Shown in pieces: positions 55,506-64,000 of a stretch of DNA of 64,000 bases (the first letter of the stretch is position 1; each line of letters begins with the position of its first letter). Position numbers and translations under genes: made by a program. This stretch comes from Hyphomicrobiales bacterium (GTDB lineage Bacteria > Pseudomonadota > Alphaproteobacteria > Rhizobiales > Rhizobiaceae). The stretch is from the NCBI GenBank assembly GCA_900469955.1, contig UBYX01000017.1, positions 29,634-93,633 of the forward strand, in the 5' to 3' direction. The notes below the pieces were generated by a model. It had not been told where the DNA came from. It did not search any database and saw nothing but the letters and a program-made list of their open reading frames with translations.

Positions 55506-57728
55506 CTAAAGGAAACTTTGCGGATCGATATCGAGCTGGATCTGCACCGAACCCCGTTGCTTCGGGCCATTCGTCAGCATTGCCTTGAGAAACGCCTGCA
55601 TGTCGGAGTTGCGCCGGCCGTGAACGAGCAGTCGGAACCGATGCCGACCCCGCACCAGCGCAAGCGGTGCCTCCGCGGGTCCGAGCACCGATATCCCCGT
55701 TACCTTCGGCGCGGCAGCTCGCAAGCCGCGGGCGTGGGTTTCGGCGTCCGCCCGGTTGTCGGCGGAAACGATGAGGGAAGCGAGCCGGCCGAATGGCGGC
55801 AGGATCGCCTTTTCCCGCTCGGCGATCTCGCGTTCGTAAAAGGCCCCGGCATCGCCGGAAACGATCGCCTGCATCACCGGATGCTGCGGCTGGAACGTCT
55901 GCAGGAGGCCATGGCTCTTTCGGCCCGTTCGCCCGGCGCGGCCGGTTACCTGGGAGAGGAGCTGGAAAGTACGCTCCGCGGCACGCGGATCGCCGTTTGA
56001 CAGCCCCAGATCCGAATCGACAATCCCCACCAGCGTCATCAACGGGAAGTTATGTCCCTTGGCAACGAGCTGCGTACCGATGACGATATCCGCCTCACCC
56101 TTGGCGATCGCTTCAAGCTCCAGCCGCATGCGTTTGACGCCGCCGAGCAGGTCCGACGACATCACGATCGTACGCGCATCCGGAAAATGCTTTTCGACCT
56201 CCTCGGCGATCCGCTCGACGCCCGGACCGCAGGCAACGAGGTGGTCGAGCGTACCGCATTCGGGGCAGGCTTCGGGGGTCGGTTCGGAGTAACCGCACTG
56301 ATGGCACTGGATCTGGCTCTTGAAACGGTGTTCCACCAGCCAGCTCGAACATTGCGGGCACTGAAACCGATGGCCGCAGACACGGCAGAGCGTCAGCGGC
56401 GCATAGCCCCGACGGTTGAGAAAAAGCAGCGACTGCTCGCCCTTCTCGATGGTCTTGGCGATTGCCCGGATCAGCACCGGCGAAAGAAAGCCGCCGCGCT
56501 CCGGAGGATGGCGGCGCATGTCGACGAGATGCAGGTCCGGCATCGCCGCATCGCCGAAGCGGGTCGGAAGGTGCACGGTCGTGTATCGGCCGGAGAGACC
56601 ATTCACCTGACTTTCCACCGAAGGCGTCGCCGACACCAGCACGATCGGGAAGTCACCGATCCGCGCCCGCACCACCGCCATGTCTCGGGCATTGTAGAAG
56701 ACCCGATCCTCCTGCTTGTAGGCAGGGTCATGCTCTTCGTCGACGATGATGAGGCCGAGTTCTTCGAAAGGCAGGAAGAGCGCCGAACGCGCGCCGGCCA
56801 CGACCCGCACCTCGCCCGTCACTACGCCGCGCCAGACCTTTTCGCGCATACGTGGCGCAAGATCGGAATGCCATTCGCCGGGCTTGGCACCGAACCGATC
56901 TTCGAAACGCTCCAGGAAGCTTGAGGTGAGCGCAATTTCCGGCAGCAGGATCAGCACCTGCTTGCCGCGCCTCAAGGTCTCGGCGATAGCCTCGAAATAA
57001 ACCTCCGTCTTGCCCGAACCCGTTACGCCGTCGATGAGGGAGGTGGAAAAGCCGCCCGAACGAATGGAACTGACGATCTCCTCCGCCGCTTCCTTCTGCG
57101 GACCTTCGATGCGCGGTGCAACATAGTCCGGGTCGGGCATGGCGACGACCGGCGGCGGCGGCAGGAAGATCGTCTCGAATATGCCCTGCCCGGTCAGTCC
57201 GTCGACGACGCTCAGCGAGACGCCCGCCGCATGCGCAAGGCCGCTACGGGTCCACGGCACGCTTTCTTCGTGGATCAGTTCAAGCACGCGCACACGCGCC
57301 GGAGTGATCCGTTCAGGCTGGCCGCCAAGGTAGCGCAGCCCCTCCACCATCGGCTCGGGGTCGAGCGCGGCCGGTGCCCGGATCGCCATCCGCGCCACCA
57401 GGCCGGGCGGAGAGAGCGTATAGCTCGCAACCCAATCGACGAAATCTCGCATTTCCCTGGAAAGCGGCGGACAATCGAAGACGAGAGTGATCGGCCTTAG
57501 CTTCTTGGGATCGAGTTTGTCGTCGTTCTCACCGTCCCAGACCACGCCGATCAGCTGCCGCGGCCCGACCGGCACCTGCACGACCGAACCCGGCTCCACA
57601 TGCATGCCCTCAGGCACGGCATAGCTATAGGCACCCGGCACCGGCAGCGGCACCAGGACCGGCACCACGCTTGTGACCGCGGGCGCCTCAAACAGCGAAC
57701 CGAAGAGATCGGACGAATCTATGCCCAT
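55506..57728 (-). CDS. priA: primosomal protein N' (replication restart helicase)
   Basis: A 740-residue superfamily 2 helicase that reloads the replisome at stalled forks. The N-terminal 3'-DNA-end-binding domain reads VVPVLVPLPVPGAYSYAVPEG, Walker A GVTGSGKTEVY and DEEH box follow, and eight zinc-binding cysteines are present in CRVCGHRFQCPQC and CHQCGYSEPTPEACPECG. Helicase motifs V-VI are seen in DIVIGTQLVAKGHNFPLMTLVG and QVTGRAGRTGR. The start at 57728 lacks a clear ribosome binding site. Genes before and after have no shared function. Confidence 0.98.
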   Translation of the reverse strand: MGIDSSDLFGSLFEAPAVTSVVPVLVPLPVPGAYSYAVPEGMHVEPGSVVQVPVGPRQLIGVVWDGENDDKLDPKKLRPITLVFDCPPLSREMRDFVDWVASYTLSPPGLVARMAIRAPAALDPEPMVEGLRYLGGQPERITPARVRVLELIHEESVPWTRSGLAHAAGVSLSVVDGLTGQGIFETIFLPPPPVVAMPDPDYVAPRIEGPQKEAAEEIVSSIRSGGFSTSLIDGVTGSGKTEVYFEAIAETLRRGKQVLILLPEIALTSSFLERFEDRFGAKPGEWHSDLAPRMREKVWRGVVTGEVRVVAGARSALFLPFEELGLIIVDEEHDPAYKQEDRVFYNARDMAVVRARIGDFPIVLVSATPSVESQVNGLSGRYTTVHLPTRFGDAAMPDLHLVDMRRHPPERGGFLSPVLIRAIAKTIEKGEQSLLFLNRRGYAPLTLCRVCGHRFQCPQCSSWLVEHRFKSQIQCHQCGYSEPTPEACPECGTLDHLVACGPGVERIAEEVEKHFPDARTIVMSSDLLGGVKRMRLELEAIAKGEADIVIGTQLVAKGHNFPLMTLVGIVDSDLGLSNGDPRAAERTFQLLSQVTGRAGRTGRKSHGLLQTFQPQHPVMQAIVSGDAGAFYEREIAEREKAILPPFGRLASLIVSADNRADAETHARGLRAAAPKVTGISVLGPAEAPLALVRGRHRFRLLVHGRRNSDMQAFLKAMLTNGPKQRGSVQIQLDIDPQSFL

Positions 57729-57777
57729 GGGCGGCGACCATGCCCAAACACGGACAGAAAGTGAACCCTAAACAGGA

Positions 57778-58914
57778 TCAGTTCTCGTCGTCCTCGATGA
57801 AGCCGGTCAGCCGCATGCCCTCGATCCAGGTTGCGCCATCTTTGCGGATGACGCGCTTTGGACGGACGCCGCAGCGCTCCTCCACCGCCGACGCGAGCTG
57901 TTCGGAATGGGTGACGATCCAGATCTGGCTTGAGCGCGCGGCTTCCGCAATCATGTCGGCGAGCGGGGGCAGCATGTCGGGATGCAGGCTTGCTTCCGGC
58001 TCGTTGAGCGCGATCAGTGGCGGCTGTCGATAGGACATCAGCGCCGCCGCGAGCCCGAGGAAACGGATCTGCCCGTCGGAAAGCTCGCGAGGATGAAACA
58101 CGCGGTTGGGAAAATCAGGAAAAACCAGGCCGAATTCCGCAGATTCTCCCGGCTCCGGCACATGAAGTTTTGCCCCGCCGAAGGCTGCGGCAATCGCTCG
58201 GCCCAGATCCACGGTATCTTGGCGGGTATGCACAAGCGTTGCGAAGACAGCCGCCAGATTACCTCCGTCCTGGTCAAGCAATGGCGAGGTCACCGCAAGG
58301 CAAGGCCGCCGCAAAGGCGAATCGCGGTCGGTTCGAACCCCGTGGAAGAACCGCCAGCCCTCGACCATGCGGCGAAATGCGCCGACTTCGGGATAGTGCC
58401 CGGCATCCCCAAGCAGTGCAATCGCCGTTTCCGACGTCATGGCCTGTTCGGGATATTCCTCCATCCGGCCACGTTCGCCGCGCACCATGATGCCCGGCCC
58501 CATCCGCTTTACCATCGTCACGGGCCGCGATCCGGTTTCCACCGAAAGCTCCTCCGCCTTGATCTGCGGTTCGAAGGCAAAACCGGCAGCGGCCTTCGGA
58601 GGACGTAATCCCGCCTCGACGCGATAGCGAAAGGTGGCCGCACGCTCCTCGTCCAGCACCTCTACGTCGAGCTTGATGCGAAAATTCTTCTCGTCCCGCC
58701 TTGGCCCCGACCACAGCGCGGAAGCCATCCCGCCTTCGGCTGCGATCTCATAGGCAAGATTCCCCCGGACCGCGGCCTGCACCAGCTGGAGGGCGCGATA
58801 GAGGTTGGATTTTCCGACGCCGTTTTCGCCGATGAAGACGTTGACGCCCGCAAGATCCATGCGGATCGAACGGAGCGACCGGTAGTTAGCGGCGAACATC
58901 GAGCGGAGCAGCAT
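57778..58914 (-). CDS. RecF/SMC-like AAA ATPase
   Basis: A 378-residue ATPase. Walker A GENGVGKS lies at residues 29-36, the ABC signature is LSDGQIRFLGLAAAL (about 278-292), followed by Walker B LIALNEPEASLHPDML and the His-loop IWIVTHSEQLAS. This is the AAA_21/DUF2813-like set of single-gene RecF-like proteins, some of which are found with nucleases in defence loci; none lies next to this one. The start at 58914 could be the ATG five codons on (MFAAN). An acyltransferase gene lies 28 bases upstream on the same strand. Confidence 0.85.
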   Translation of the reverse strand: MLLRSMFAANYRSLRSIRMDLAGVNVFIGENGVGKSNLYRALQLVQAAVRGNLAYEIAAEGGMASALWSGPRRDEKNFRIKLDVEVLDEERAATFRYRVEAGLRPPKAAAGFAFEPQIKAEELSVETGSRPVTMVKRMGPGIMVRGERGRMEEYPEQAMTSETAIALLGDAGHYPEVGAFRRMVEGWRFFHGVRTDRDSPLRRPCLAVTSPLLDQDGGNLAAVFATLVHTRQDTVDLGRAIAAAFGGAKLHVPEPGESAEFGLVFPDFPNRVFHPRELSDGQIRFLGLAAALMSYRQPPLIALNEPEASLHPDMLPPLADMIAEAARSSQIWIVTHSEQLASAVEERCGVRPKRVIRKDGATWIEGMRLTGFIEDDEN

Positions 58915-58942
58915 GACCGACTTCCAACCGGCGTGCGTCGGG

Positions 58943-59848
58943 TTAAAAGCGCTGAAGGAACTTTGCGTGGTGATCCAGGGCCAGATCGACGACGGTGTGA
59001 TGCTCGAGCGCCTTGGTCACATCGACGACATCGCCCTCCAGTTCCTCGGGCTGGATCATCTGGCCGACCGCGAAATCGAACCGATTGCCCTTCTTGTTCA
59101 GGAGCTCGTAGAACACTGTCATGTCGCGCAATTCGGTCGACCATTTGGCAAACCAGTAGAACAGACCTGAATTTCGCGCCCGCATGTGGACCGGCAGGAT
59201 TGGCAGATTGTATTTGCGCGCCAGCCCGACCGCGGATGTCTTCCACGGCCGCTCGTTCAGCTTGCCGTCCGCCCAATAGGCGATGCGGCCCGATGGGAAG
59301 AGCACCATCACCTTGCCGTCTTCCACCGTCTTGTTGGTCAGCACCAGGGTCTCGCGGGTCTTCGGCTTGCTCTTGTATTCTTCCCGCCACTCCACCGGGA
59401 TGATCATCTCGGCAAAGCGGGGATTGACCCGCACCGCATCGCGATTGGCAAATACCATCATGTCCGGCCGGCGCGACTTCAGGAGATCGAAGACGGCCAC
59501 TCCATCGGCAATGCCGGTCGGATGATTGCTGACGAGGATGAAGCCGCCCTTTTCGGGGATCCGTTCGGCATTTTGAACCCGAACATCGAGCTTCAGGAGA
59601 TTGCTCATGTACTCGAAGCACTGGAAGCCGTTGAGGTTCGAGATGTCGTTGGCGAACTCGATTGCCCGGCCGTAACGCAGAAGCGTGTAGAGAAACGGCC
59701 GCATCACCGGCCAGAGCGGATTGTGAACGATGCGCTGGCCACGCTCGGAAATCAGCGTGTCGACGATATGGCCGGGTCTGCCTTGAGAAACGAGAGCGAG
59801 TGTTTCCGCGAATTGTCCAAAAGTCGTCATGGAATCACGGCGCGCCAT
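58943..59848 (-). CDS. PlsC-like acyltransferase with an HX5D motif
   Basis: A 301-residue lysophospholipid acyltransferase-like protein. The active-site stretch is SNHPTGIADGVAVFD: H109 and D115 are separated by five residues, not the four of the HX4D family motif. FPSGRIA (185-190) replaces FPEGTRS. This variant set resembles rhizobial glycerophosphate acyltransferases of the SMc00714 or OlsA kind, but I cannot assign one. It probably acts at the inner membrane in phosphatidic acid or aminolipid synthesis. GGGAG precedes the ATG at 59848. It is divergent from xerC and cotranscribed with the ATPase downstream. Confidence 0.8.
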   Translation of the reverse strand: MARRDSMTTFGQFAETLALVSQGRPGHIVDTLISERGQRIVHNPLWPVMRPFLYTLLRYGRAIEFANDISNLNGFQCFEYMSNLLKLDVRVQNAERIPEKGGFILVSNHPTGIADGVAVFDLLKSRRPDMMVFANRDAVRVNPRFAEMIIPVEWREEYKSKPKTRETLVLTNKTVEDGKVMVLFPSGRIAYWADGKLNERPWKTSAVGLARKYNLPILPVHMRARNSGLFYWFAKWSTELRDMTVFYELLNKKGNRFDFAVGQMIQPEELEGDVVDVTKALEHHTVVDLALDHHAKFLQRF

Positions 59849-59989
59849 AGAAACTCCCGCATACAGGACCTGCGGTATATCGCAGCCCCGTGTGATCGAA
59901 CGATGACATAGTTACCAATGATTAGGAATTCCGTAACGCCGTCGGTAGCAATCTGGGGCGTCCTTTCCCCGAATTCAACAGGCCGTAGA

Positions 59990-60925
59990 TTGAATGAACT
60001 GCTGATTGTTGCCGCACCCGATCTGATGGAGAAGCGCAGCGCATGGCTGGAAAGCCTCGCCAGCGAACGTCGGCTGTCGGACAATACCTTGGACGCCTAC
60101 GAGCGGGACACGCGTCAGTTTCTGACGTTCCTGACGGGGCACCTCGGCGGTCCCGCCAAACTTTCCGACATTCATTCCCTGCGCCCGGCGGATCTGCGCG
60201 CCTTCCTGGCAGCGCGCCGTCGCGACGGCTCCGGCGCCCGCTCGCTCGGGCGTCATCTGGCCGGACTTCGCTCCTTCCTGCGATATCTGGAGCGCAAGGG
60301 TTTGGTGAATGCGGCGGCCGCCGGCGCCATCCGCGCTCCAAAGCAGCCGAAATCGCTTCCCAAACCACTGACGGATCGACAGGCCCTCAACGTAGTCACG
60401 ATGGACGCACAATTGCAGGAAGAGCCGTGGATTGCCGCACGGGACGCGGCCGTCCTTACTCTCCTCTATGGTTGCGGCCTGCGTATCTCCGAAGCGCTCG
60501 GGCTGCGCCCCGCGGACCTCACTGTGGGATCAACGACCCTGCGCGTCACCGGCAAGGGCGGCAAGACACGCATCGTGCCTCTGCTTCCGGTCGTGTTCGA
60601 AGCCGTTGCCACCTATCGCAAACTTTGCCCGTATCATCTCGCGACCGATGAGCCATTGTTCCGGGGCGCCCGCGGAGGGCCGCTGCAGCCGGCCATCATC
60701 CAGCGCGAGATGCAGAAACTGAGAAGCGCCTTCGGTCTGCAGGAGACGGCAACGCCGCACGCCTTGAGGCATTCCTTCGCCACCCACCTGCTGGCCGGCG
60801 GCGGCGATCTGCGTACCATCCAGGAACTGCTTGGCCATGCCAGCCTTTCCACCACACAGGTCTATACCGGCGTTGACTCATCGCGGCTGCTGGAAGTCTA
60901 TGACCGCGCCCACCCCCGCGCATGA
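59990..60925 (+). CDS. xerC: site-specific tyrosine recombinase XerC
   Basis: A 311-residue recombinase, partner of XerD. Catalytic residues: R165 (GLRISEA), K189 (TGKGGKTR), H257 and R260 (PHALRH), H283 (LLGHA), Y292 (TQVYTG). It differs from the XerD above at the linker and in the short C-terminal end LLEVYDRAHPRA. The start is uncertain: I choose the TTG at 59990 because NELLIVAAPDLMEKRSAWL aligns with other rhizobial XerC starts; an ATG at 59918 has no ribosome site. A dif site was not located in the window. Confidence 0.92.
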   Translation: MNELLIVAAPDLMEKRSAWLESLASERRLSDNTLDAYERDTRQFLTFLTGHLGGPAKLSDIHSLRPADLRAFLAARRRDGSGARSLGRHLAGLRSFLRYLERKGLVNAAAAGAIRAPKQPKSLPKPLTDRQALNVVTMDAQLQEEPWIAARDAAVLTLLYGCGLRISEALGLRPADLTVGSTTLRVTGKGGKTRIVPLLPVVFEAVATYRKLCPYHLATDEPLFRGARGGPLQPAIIQREMQKLRSAFGLQETATPHALRHSFATHLLAGGGDLRTIQELLGHASLSTTQVYTGVDSSRLLEVYDRAHPRA

Positions 60926-60967
60926 ACCAAGTTTTAACCACCGGCGTTAAGCGGTTGGCGAGCCGCC

Positions 60968-62083
60968 ATGAGTAAGATGCCGGCTGCCTTTCAGACGGAT
61001 GAAATGATGACTGCCGCCCTTGCTTCCACCGCCGGCGCCTTTTTCCAGCGCGCCCAAAGCCTGACACTGTGGCTGATCGCCGCCATCCACGTGGTTGCGC
61101 TTGCATCTTTGCTTCTCGTTCTCGGCTCACTGTCCCCGGCGCGCGCAGAAGAGGCGGGTTGCGGAGGAACCAACCTCCTTGAGGTGATGAAGGCCGAAAA
61201 CCCGTCCCTCTATAAGCAGGTCGTGGCGGAAGGCGCCAGGGTTCCCAATGGCAAGGGGGTCTTGTGGAAGATCGAGAAGGATGGTGTGGCTCCTTCCTAC
61301 CTGCTCGGGACCATGCATGTTTCCGATCCCCGGGTGCTCGCCATGTCGCCGGCAGCGGTGAGCGCCCAGGCTGCCAGCAACACCATCGTCATCGAGTCCG
61401 ACGAGGTGCTGGATGAGAAGAAGGCGATGGCCGGCATTCTCACCAAGCCGGAACTCACCATGTTCACGGACGGCAACTCCATCGAAAAGCTGTTGCCGAA
61501 AGAGGACGTTACGCTTCTTGAGGCCGGGCTGAAGAAGCGCGGCATTCCGCTCGCCGCCGTTTCGCGCATGAAACCGTGGATGCTGATGTCCTTCGTCTCC
61601 CTGCCCGCCTGCGAAATGGCGCGGAAAGCCAAGAACCCTGACTTCCTGGACAAGCAGATCGCACGGGACGCCATGGCGGCCGGAAAGTCCGTGAAGGGAC
61701 TGGAGACCTTCGCAGAGCAGCTCTCGGCGATGGCCGCGATCCCGATCGAATTCCACCTGAAGTCCCTGGTCGAGACCATACGGCTCGGGCCGAAAATGGA
61801 CGAAGTGTTCGAGACGATGACTGAACTCTATCTTTCCGGAGACATCGGCGTCACGATGCCGCTGCTGAAGGCCGTCGCACCCGATGGCAGCGACGAGGCA
61901 GGTTATGCCGAATTCGAAAAAATCGTCGTCACCAAGCGCAACCACCTGATGGCCGAACGCGCCGCCCCGATTCTCGGCGAAGGCGCCGCCTTTGTCGCCG
62001 TCGGCGCTCTTCACCTGCCTGGCGAGGAAGGCCTGATCGAATTGCTGCGCAAACAGGGGTTCAAGTTGACGGTTGTCAACTGA
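60968..62083 (+). CDS. TraB/GumN-family protein, first tandem copy
   Basis: A 371-residue protein with an N-terminal hydrophobic signal/anchor (LTLWLIAAIHVVALASLLLVLGSL) ending near SPARAEE. The TraB/GumN fold shows APSYLLGTMHVSDPRVLAMS, KPWMLMSF and the C-terminal VAVGALHLPGEEGLIELLRKQGF. The GTMH and GALH motifs carry likely metal or catalytic His residues; the fold is related to erythromycin-esterase/Tiki-type proteases. Function in bacteria is not established. It is about 140 bases upstream of a similar gene at 62225. Confidence 0.88.
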   Translation: MSKMPAAFQTDEMMTAALASTAGAFFQRAQSLTLWLIAAIHVVALASLLLVLGSLSPARAEEAGCGGTNLLEVMKAENPSLYKQVVAEGARVPNGKGVLWKIEKDGVAPSYLLGTMHVSDPRVLAMSPAAVSAQAASNTIVIESDEVLDEKKAMAGILTKPELTMFTDGNSIEKLLPKEDVTLLEAGLKKRGIPLAAVSRMKPWMLMSFVSLPACEMARKAKNPDFLDKQIARDAMAAGKSVKGLETFAEQLSAMAAIPIEFHLKSLVETIRLGPKMDEVFETMTELYLSGDIGVTMPLLKAVAPDGSDEAGYAEFEKIVVTKRNHLMAERAAPILGEGAAFVAVGALHLPGEEGLIELLRKQGFKLTVVN

Positions 62084-62224
62084 ACTTCAACGGTACAACC
62101 CATACCTGTGGATGACCTGACAACCGGCATTGCGCCGGCCACGATTGTCGTCGATCTTTCAACGATTGATACCGATATCCATGAGCCGGCGGTCGCATGA
62201 CGGCGGCTGTTTTCAGATGGCCCT

Positions 62225-63304
62225 ATGATCCTCTTCGCCTCCGCTTTTTCACCTCGTCATTTCGCAACATCGATCGTAGCACGACATCTCGCTGTTGCCC
62301 GCCGATTGAATGTTCTTGCCTACCTGCTGGCACTCCTGGCTCCCGCACATTTGGCATTGGCCGAATCGCCCGCATGCGAGGGCAAGAATCTGCTTGAGCA
62401 ATTGAAGGCCGAAAACAGCCAGGAATACCAACAGTTGATTGCCGAGGGGCAAAAGGTTCCGAACGGCAAAGGCATCTTCTGGAGGATTGAGAAGGAGGGG
62501 ATTCAAACCTCCTATCTGCTTGGCACCATGCATCTTTCGGACCCTCGTGTCCTCGACCTGCCTGAGAGCGTCGAAGAGGTCCGTTACGATGCCAGAGTGG
62601 TTGTCGTCGAAGCAAGCGAGATCCTCGACCTCAAGAGGGCAGTAGGCCGCCTCTTTATGCGACCGGATTTCATGATGCTGCCGGACGGAAAGCGTATCGG
62701 AGACTTCCTCACCAAGGATGAAGCAAAAACGTTGGCCGACGGATTGCGGGAAAAAGGGATGGCCCTTTCCGCCGTCGATCGCATGCGTCCCTGGCTGATC
62801 TCGACCACGTTGGCGACGTCCGGCTGCGAATTGGCTCGCAAGGCTAAAGGGGTCAGCGTTCTGGACCAGCAGATCGCGTTTGATGCGGTGGACTACGATA
62901 TTCCTGTTGAAGGCCTCGAAACCTTCGAGGAGCAGCTGGCCGCCATGAACAGCATCTCGACCGAAAGCCAGGTGAAGAACCTACTCGAGACGATGGCTTA
63001 TAGGGATCAGTTGAAGGACATCACCGAAACGATGATCCAACTCTACGAAGCGGGAGAAATGGGGCTCCTTTGGCCGCTACTGTTCAAGAAATATGCGGTC
63101 GACGCCGGCGCCGCGACCAGTGGCATGTCGGAATTCGAAAACATAATGCTGACCAAACGCAACCACGTCATGGCCCAGCGTTCCGCTCGCTTCCTCACGG
63201 AAGGCGGCGCCTTCATCGCGGTCGGCGCACTGCATCTTCAAGGTGAAGAGGGATTGGTCGAACTGATCCGGCGGCAGGGTTACGCGGTCACGGCGATCGA
63301 TTGA
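62225..63304 (+). CDS. TraB/GumN-family protein, second tandem copy
   Basis: A 359-residue paralogue of the previous gene. It begins MILFASAFSPRHFATSIV with a signal near LALAE-SP and repeats the motifs SYLLGTMHLSDPRVLDLPE and FIAVGALHLQGEEGLVELIRRQGY. Both copies share the N-terminal CxGxNLLE..KAEN pattern and the conserved ARKAKxxxxLDxQIAxDA segment, so they arose by tandem duplication. GC content and codon use match the neighbours. It is followed by cytochrome b561 on the opposite strand. Confidence 0.88.
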   Translation: MILFASAFSPRHFATSIVARHLAVARRLNVLAYLLALLAPAHLALAESPACEGKNLLEQLKAENSQEYQQLIAEGQKVPNGKGIFWRIEKEGIQTSYLLGTMHLSDPRVLDLPESVEEVRYDARVVVVEASEILDLKRAVGRLFMRPDFMMLPDGKRIGDFLTKDEAKTLADGLREKGMALSAVDRMRPWLISTTLATSGCELARKAKGVSVLDQQIAFDAVDYDIPVEGLETFEEQLAAMNSISTESQVKNLLETMAYRDQLKDITETMIQLYEAGEMGLLWPLLFKKYAVDAGAATSGMSEFENIMLTKRNHVMAQRSARFLTEGGAFIAVGALHLQGEEGLVELIRRQGYAVTAID

Positions 63305-63310
63305 GCTGGC

Positions 63311-63805
63311 CTACCGTGAACCTGCCGTCATCCGCCGCAGGACATCGGTTTTCCAGTAGAATTGGTGCACAAGCGCGCCGCCGATATGGGCGACGATGAG
63401 CCCCCACATGAAAAGCTTCATAGGACCGCCGTGAGCAAACGCTGCGGTCTTGTTTCCGAAATAATAGGCACCGATGCCGGCAAACGGCATCGCGAAGAAC
63501 AGCAGATAAAAGGCCCAGTGGCTCACCTTCGCGACCACGCGCAGGAAGGGCGGCTCCTCCTTCGGTTCGGGCGGCACGCCCTGGATGAAGCGAAGACAGA
63601 ACCGGACAAGGCCGAGCACCAGCACGGTAATGCCCACATAGGCGTGAATGTTTGCGGCGCTCACCTGTTCAGGCGTCGGCGTCTGCCCGCCGAAGAAAAC
63701 CCGAGCATAGGTTTCCATCGCATCGGCAAAGAGCAGGTTGAATAGAATCAGCACGGCCATCAGCCAATGCAGGATACGCTGCGGAAGCGAGAAGGAGGTT
63801 GTCAT
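63311..63805 (-). CDS. cytochrome b561 family protein
   Basis: A 164-residue four-helix b-type cytochrome. Candidate heme ligands include H13, H54, H140 and H147 (ILHWLM, NIHAYVG, VAHIGGALVHQF); H96 is a further conserved His. It resembles the E. coli CybB group, which passes electrons from ubiquinol (superoxide:ubiquinone oxidoreductase activity has been shown for one member). It ends 6 bases from the second TraB gene (convergent). The ATG at 63805 has GAAGGAGG 5 bases upstream. Confidence 0.9.
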   Translation of the reverse strand: MTTSFSLPQRILHWLMAVLILFNLLFADAMETYARVFFGGQTPTPEQVSAANIHAYVGITVLVLGLVRFCLRFIQGVPPEPKEEPPFLRVVAKVSHWAFYLLFFAMPFAGIGAYYFGNKTAAFAHGGPMKLFMWGLIVAHIGGALVHQFYWKTDVLRRMTAGSR

Positions 63806-63948
63806 TGTCCCGGCCTCTTCGAAAACCCAGATGCCCAGCTAACTTACCGGCACGCAGCCCGGGCTCAAGCGAAAGCAGGAAACCTTTCAGAGATTTAATC
63901 CTGGGATTGACGATAGCCATGACTGGACCGGAACATCGTCGCAGTCAG

Positions 63949-63983
63949 GGTTGAAAAAGAAAAGGCGGGATGGAGATCCCGCC
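63949..63983 (-). terminator. terminator of an unseen minus-strand gene at the right edge
   Basis: GGCGGGAT (63964-63971) pairs with ATCCCGCC (63976-63983) across a GGAG loop; read leftward it is followed by CTTTTCTTTTTC. It therefore ends leftward transcription from a gene beyond the window. Between it and cytochrome b561 (63806-63948) I see no gene. Confidence 0.75.
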
Positions 63984-64000
63984 TCAGACCGCTGACAAAC

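Noticed and set aside
57778..59848. RecF-like ATPase plus acyltransferase as a defence module
   Set aside because: No nuclease, toxin or other defence gene is near, and both proteins look like stable chromosomal genes between priA and xerC.
63669..63920. 83-codon minus-strand ORF across the cytochrome b561 start
   Set aside because: Overlaps the cytochrome gene out of frame and has no ribosome site or conserved pattern.

Overview
This window comes from the main chromosome of an alphaproteobacterium, most likely a member of the Rhizobiaceae (Rhizobium/Agrobacterium/Sinorhizobium/Shinella group). Supporting points are the C4-pathway hemA, the aerobic CobS/CobT cobaltochelatase subunits, an F1-only atpHAGDC operon, the fdsGBACD formate dehydrogenase operon, a HWE-type histidine kinase, high G+C, and two intergenic palindromes of a kind I recall as abundant in rhizobial genomes. 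Genus cannot be fixed from sequence reading alone. Almost all of the window is coding, and I saw no prophage, insertion sequence, CRISPR array or plasmid-type module.

Layout. 0-4 kb: end of a DMT exporter, a DUF3108 protein, rpmB with a near-consensus promoter, and a queuosine-precursor transporter whose start codon lies inside a candidate preQ1-I riboswitch. 2.5-9 kb: a P-loop kinase-like protein, a phytase-like esterase behind cobS-cobT, a J-domain protein with Cys/His clusters, and bolA. 8-18.5 kb: a CorC-like protein that lacks the usual DUF21 membrane domain, aroB-aroK, xerD, accA, an L,D-transpeptidase lipoprotein, a TusA-like protein, a CobW-type metallochaperone, a D,D-carboxypeptidase, an M20 amidohydrolase and tRNA-Arg(CCT). 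18.6-24.5 kb: envelope proteins, an FAD monooxygenase, dxr, and hemA behind an FNR/FixK-type box. 24.7-28.5 kb: a form II (AYRGAGR) CO dehydrogenase-like coxS-L-M operon. 28.6-36.6 kb: a glycine-zipper lipoprotein with a structured leader, tamA-tamB and arginase. 36.9-39.2 kb: a soluble PAS-PAS chemoreceptor with cheW.

39.3-48.3 kb is a formate module on the minus strand: LysR regulator, fdsG, fdsB, fdsA, fdhD, fdsD and an oxalate/formate-type MFS transporter. A palindromic repeat of about 158 bp separates fdsA from fdhD. 48.4-49.7 kb: a decayed MerR-like fragment and a HWE kinase. 49.7-55.4 kb: atpHAGDC. 55-64 kb: priA, a RecF/SMC-like ATPase, a variant acyltransferase, xerC, two tandem TraB/GumN proteins and a cytochrome b561. 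The right edge holds the terminator of an unseen minus-strand gene.

Most genes are conserved housekeeping functions. The observations most worth following are the riboswitch candidate (1824-1854), the domain-truncated CorC homologue overlapping aroB, the repeat that sets the 5' end of fdhD, the structured leader at 28650-28783, and the MerR remnant. I did not find a clear, wholly new multi-gene system.
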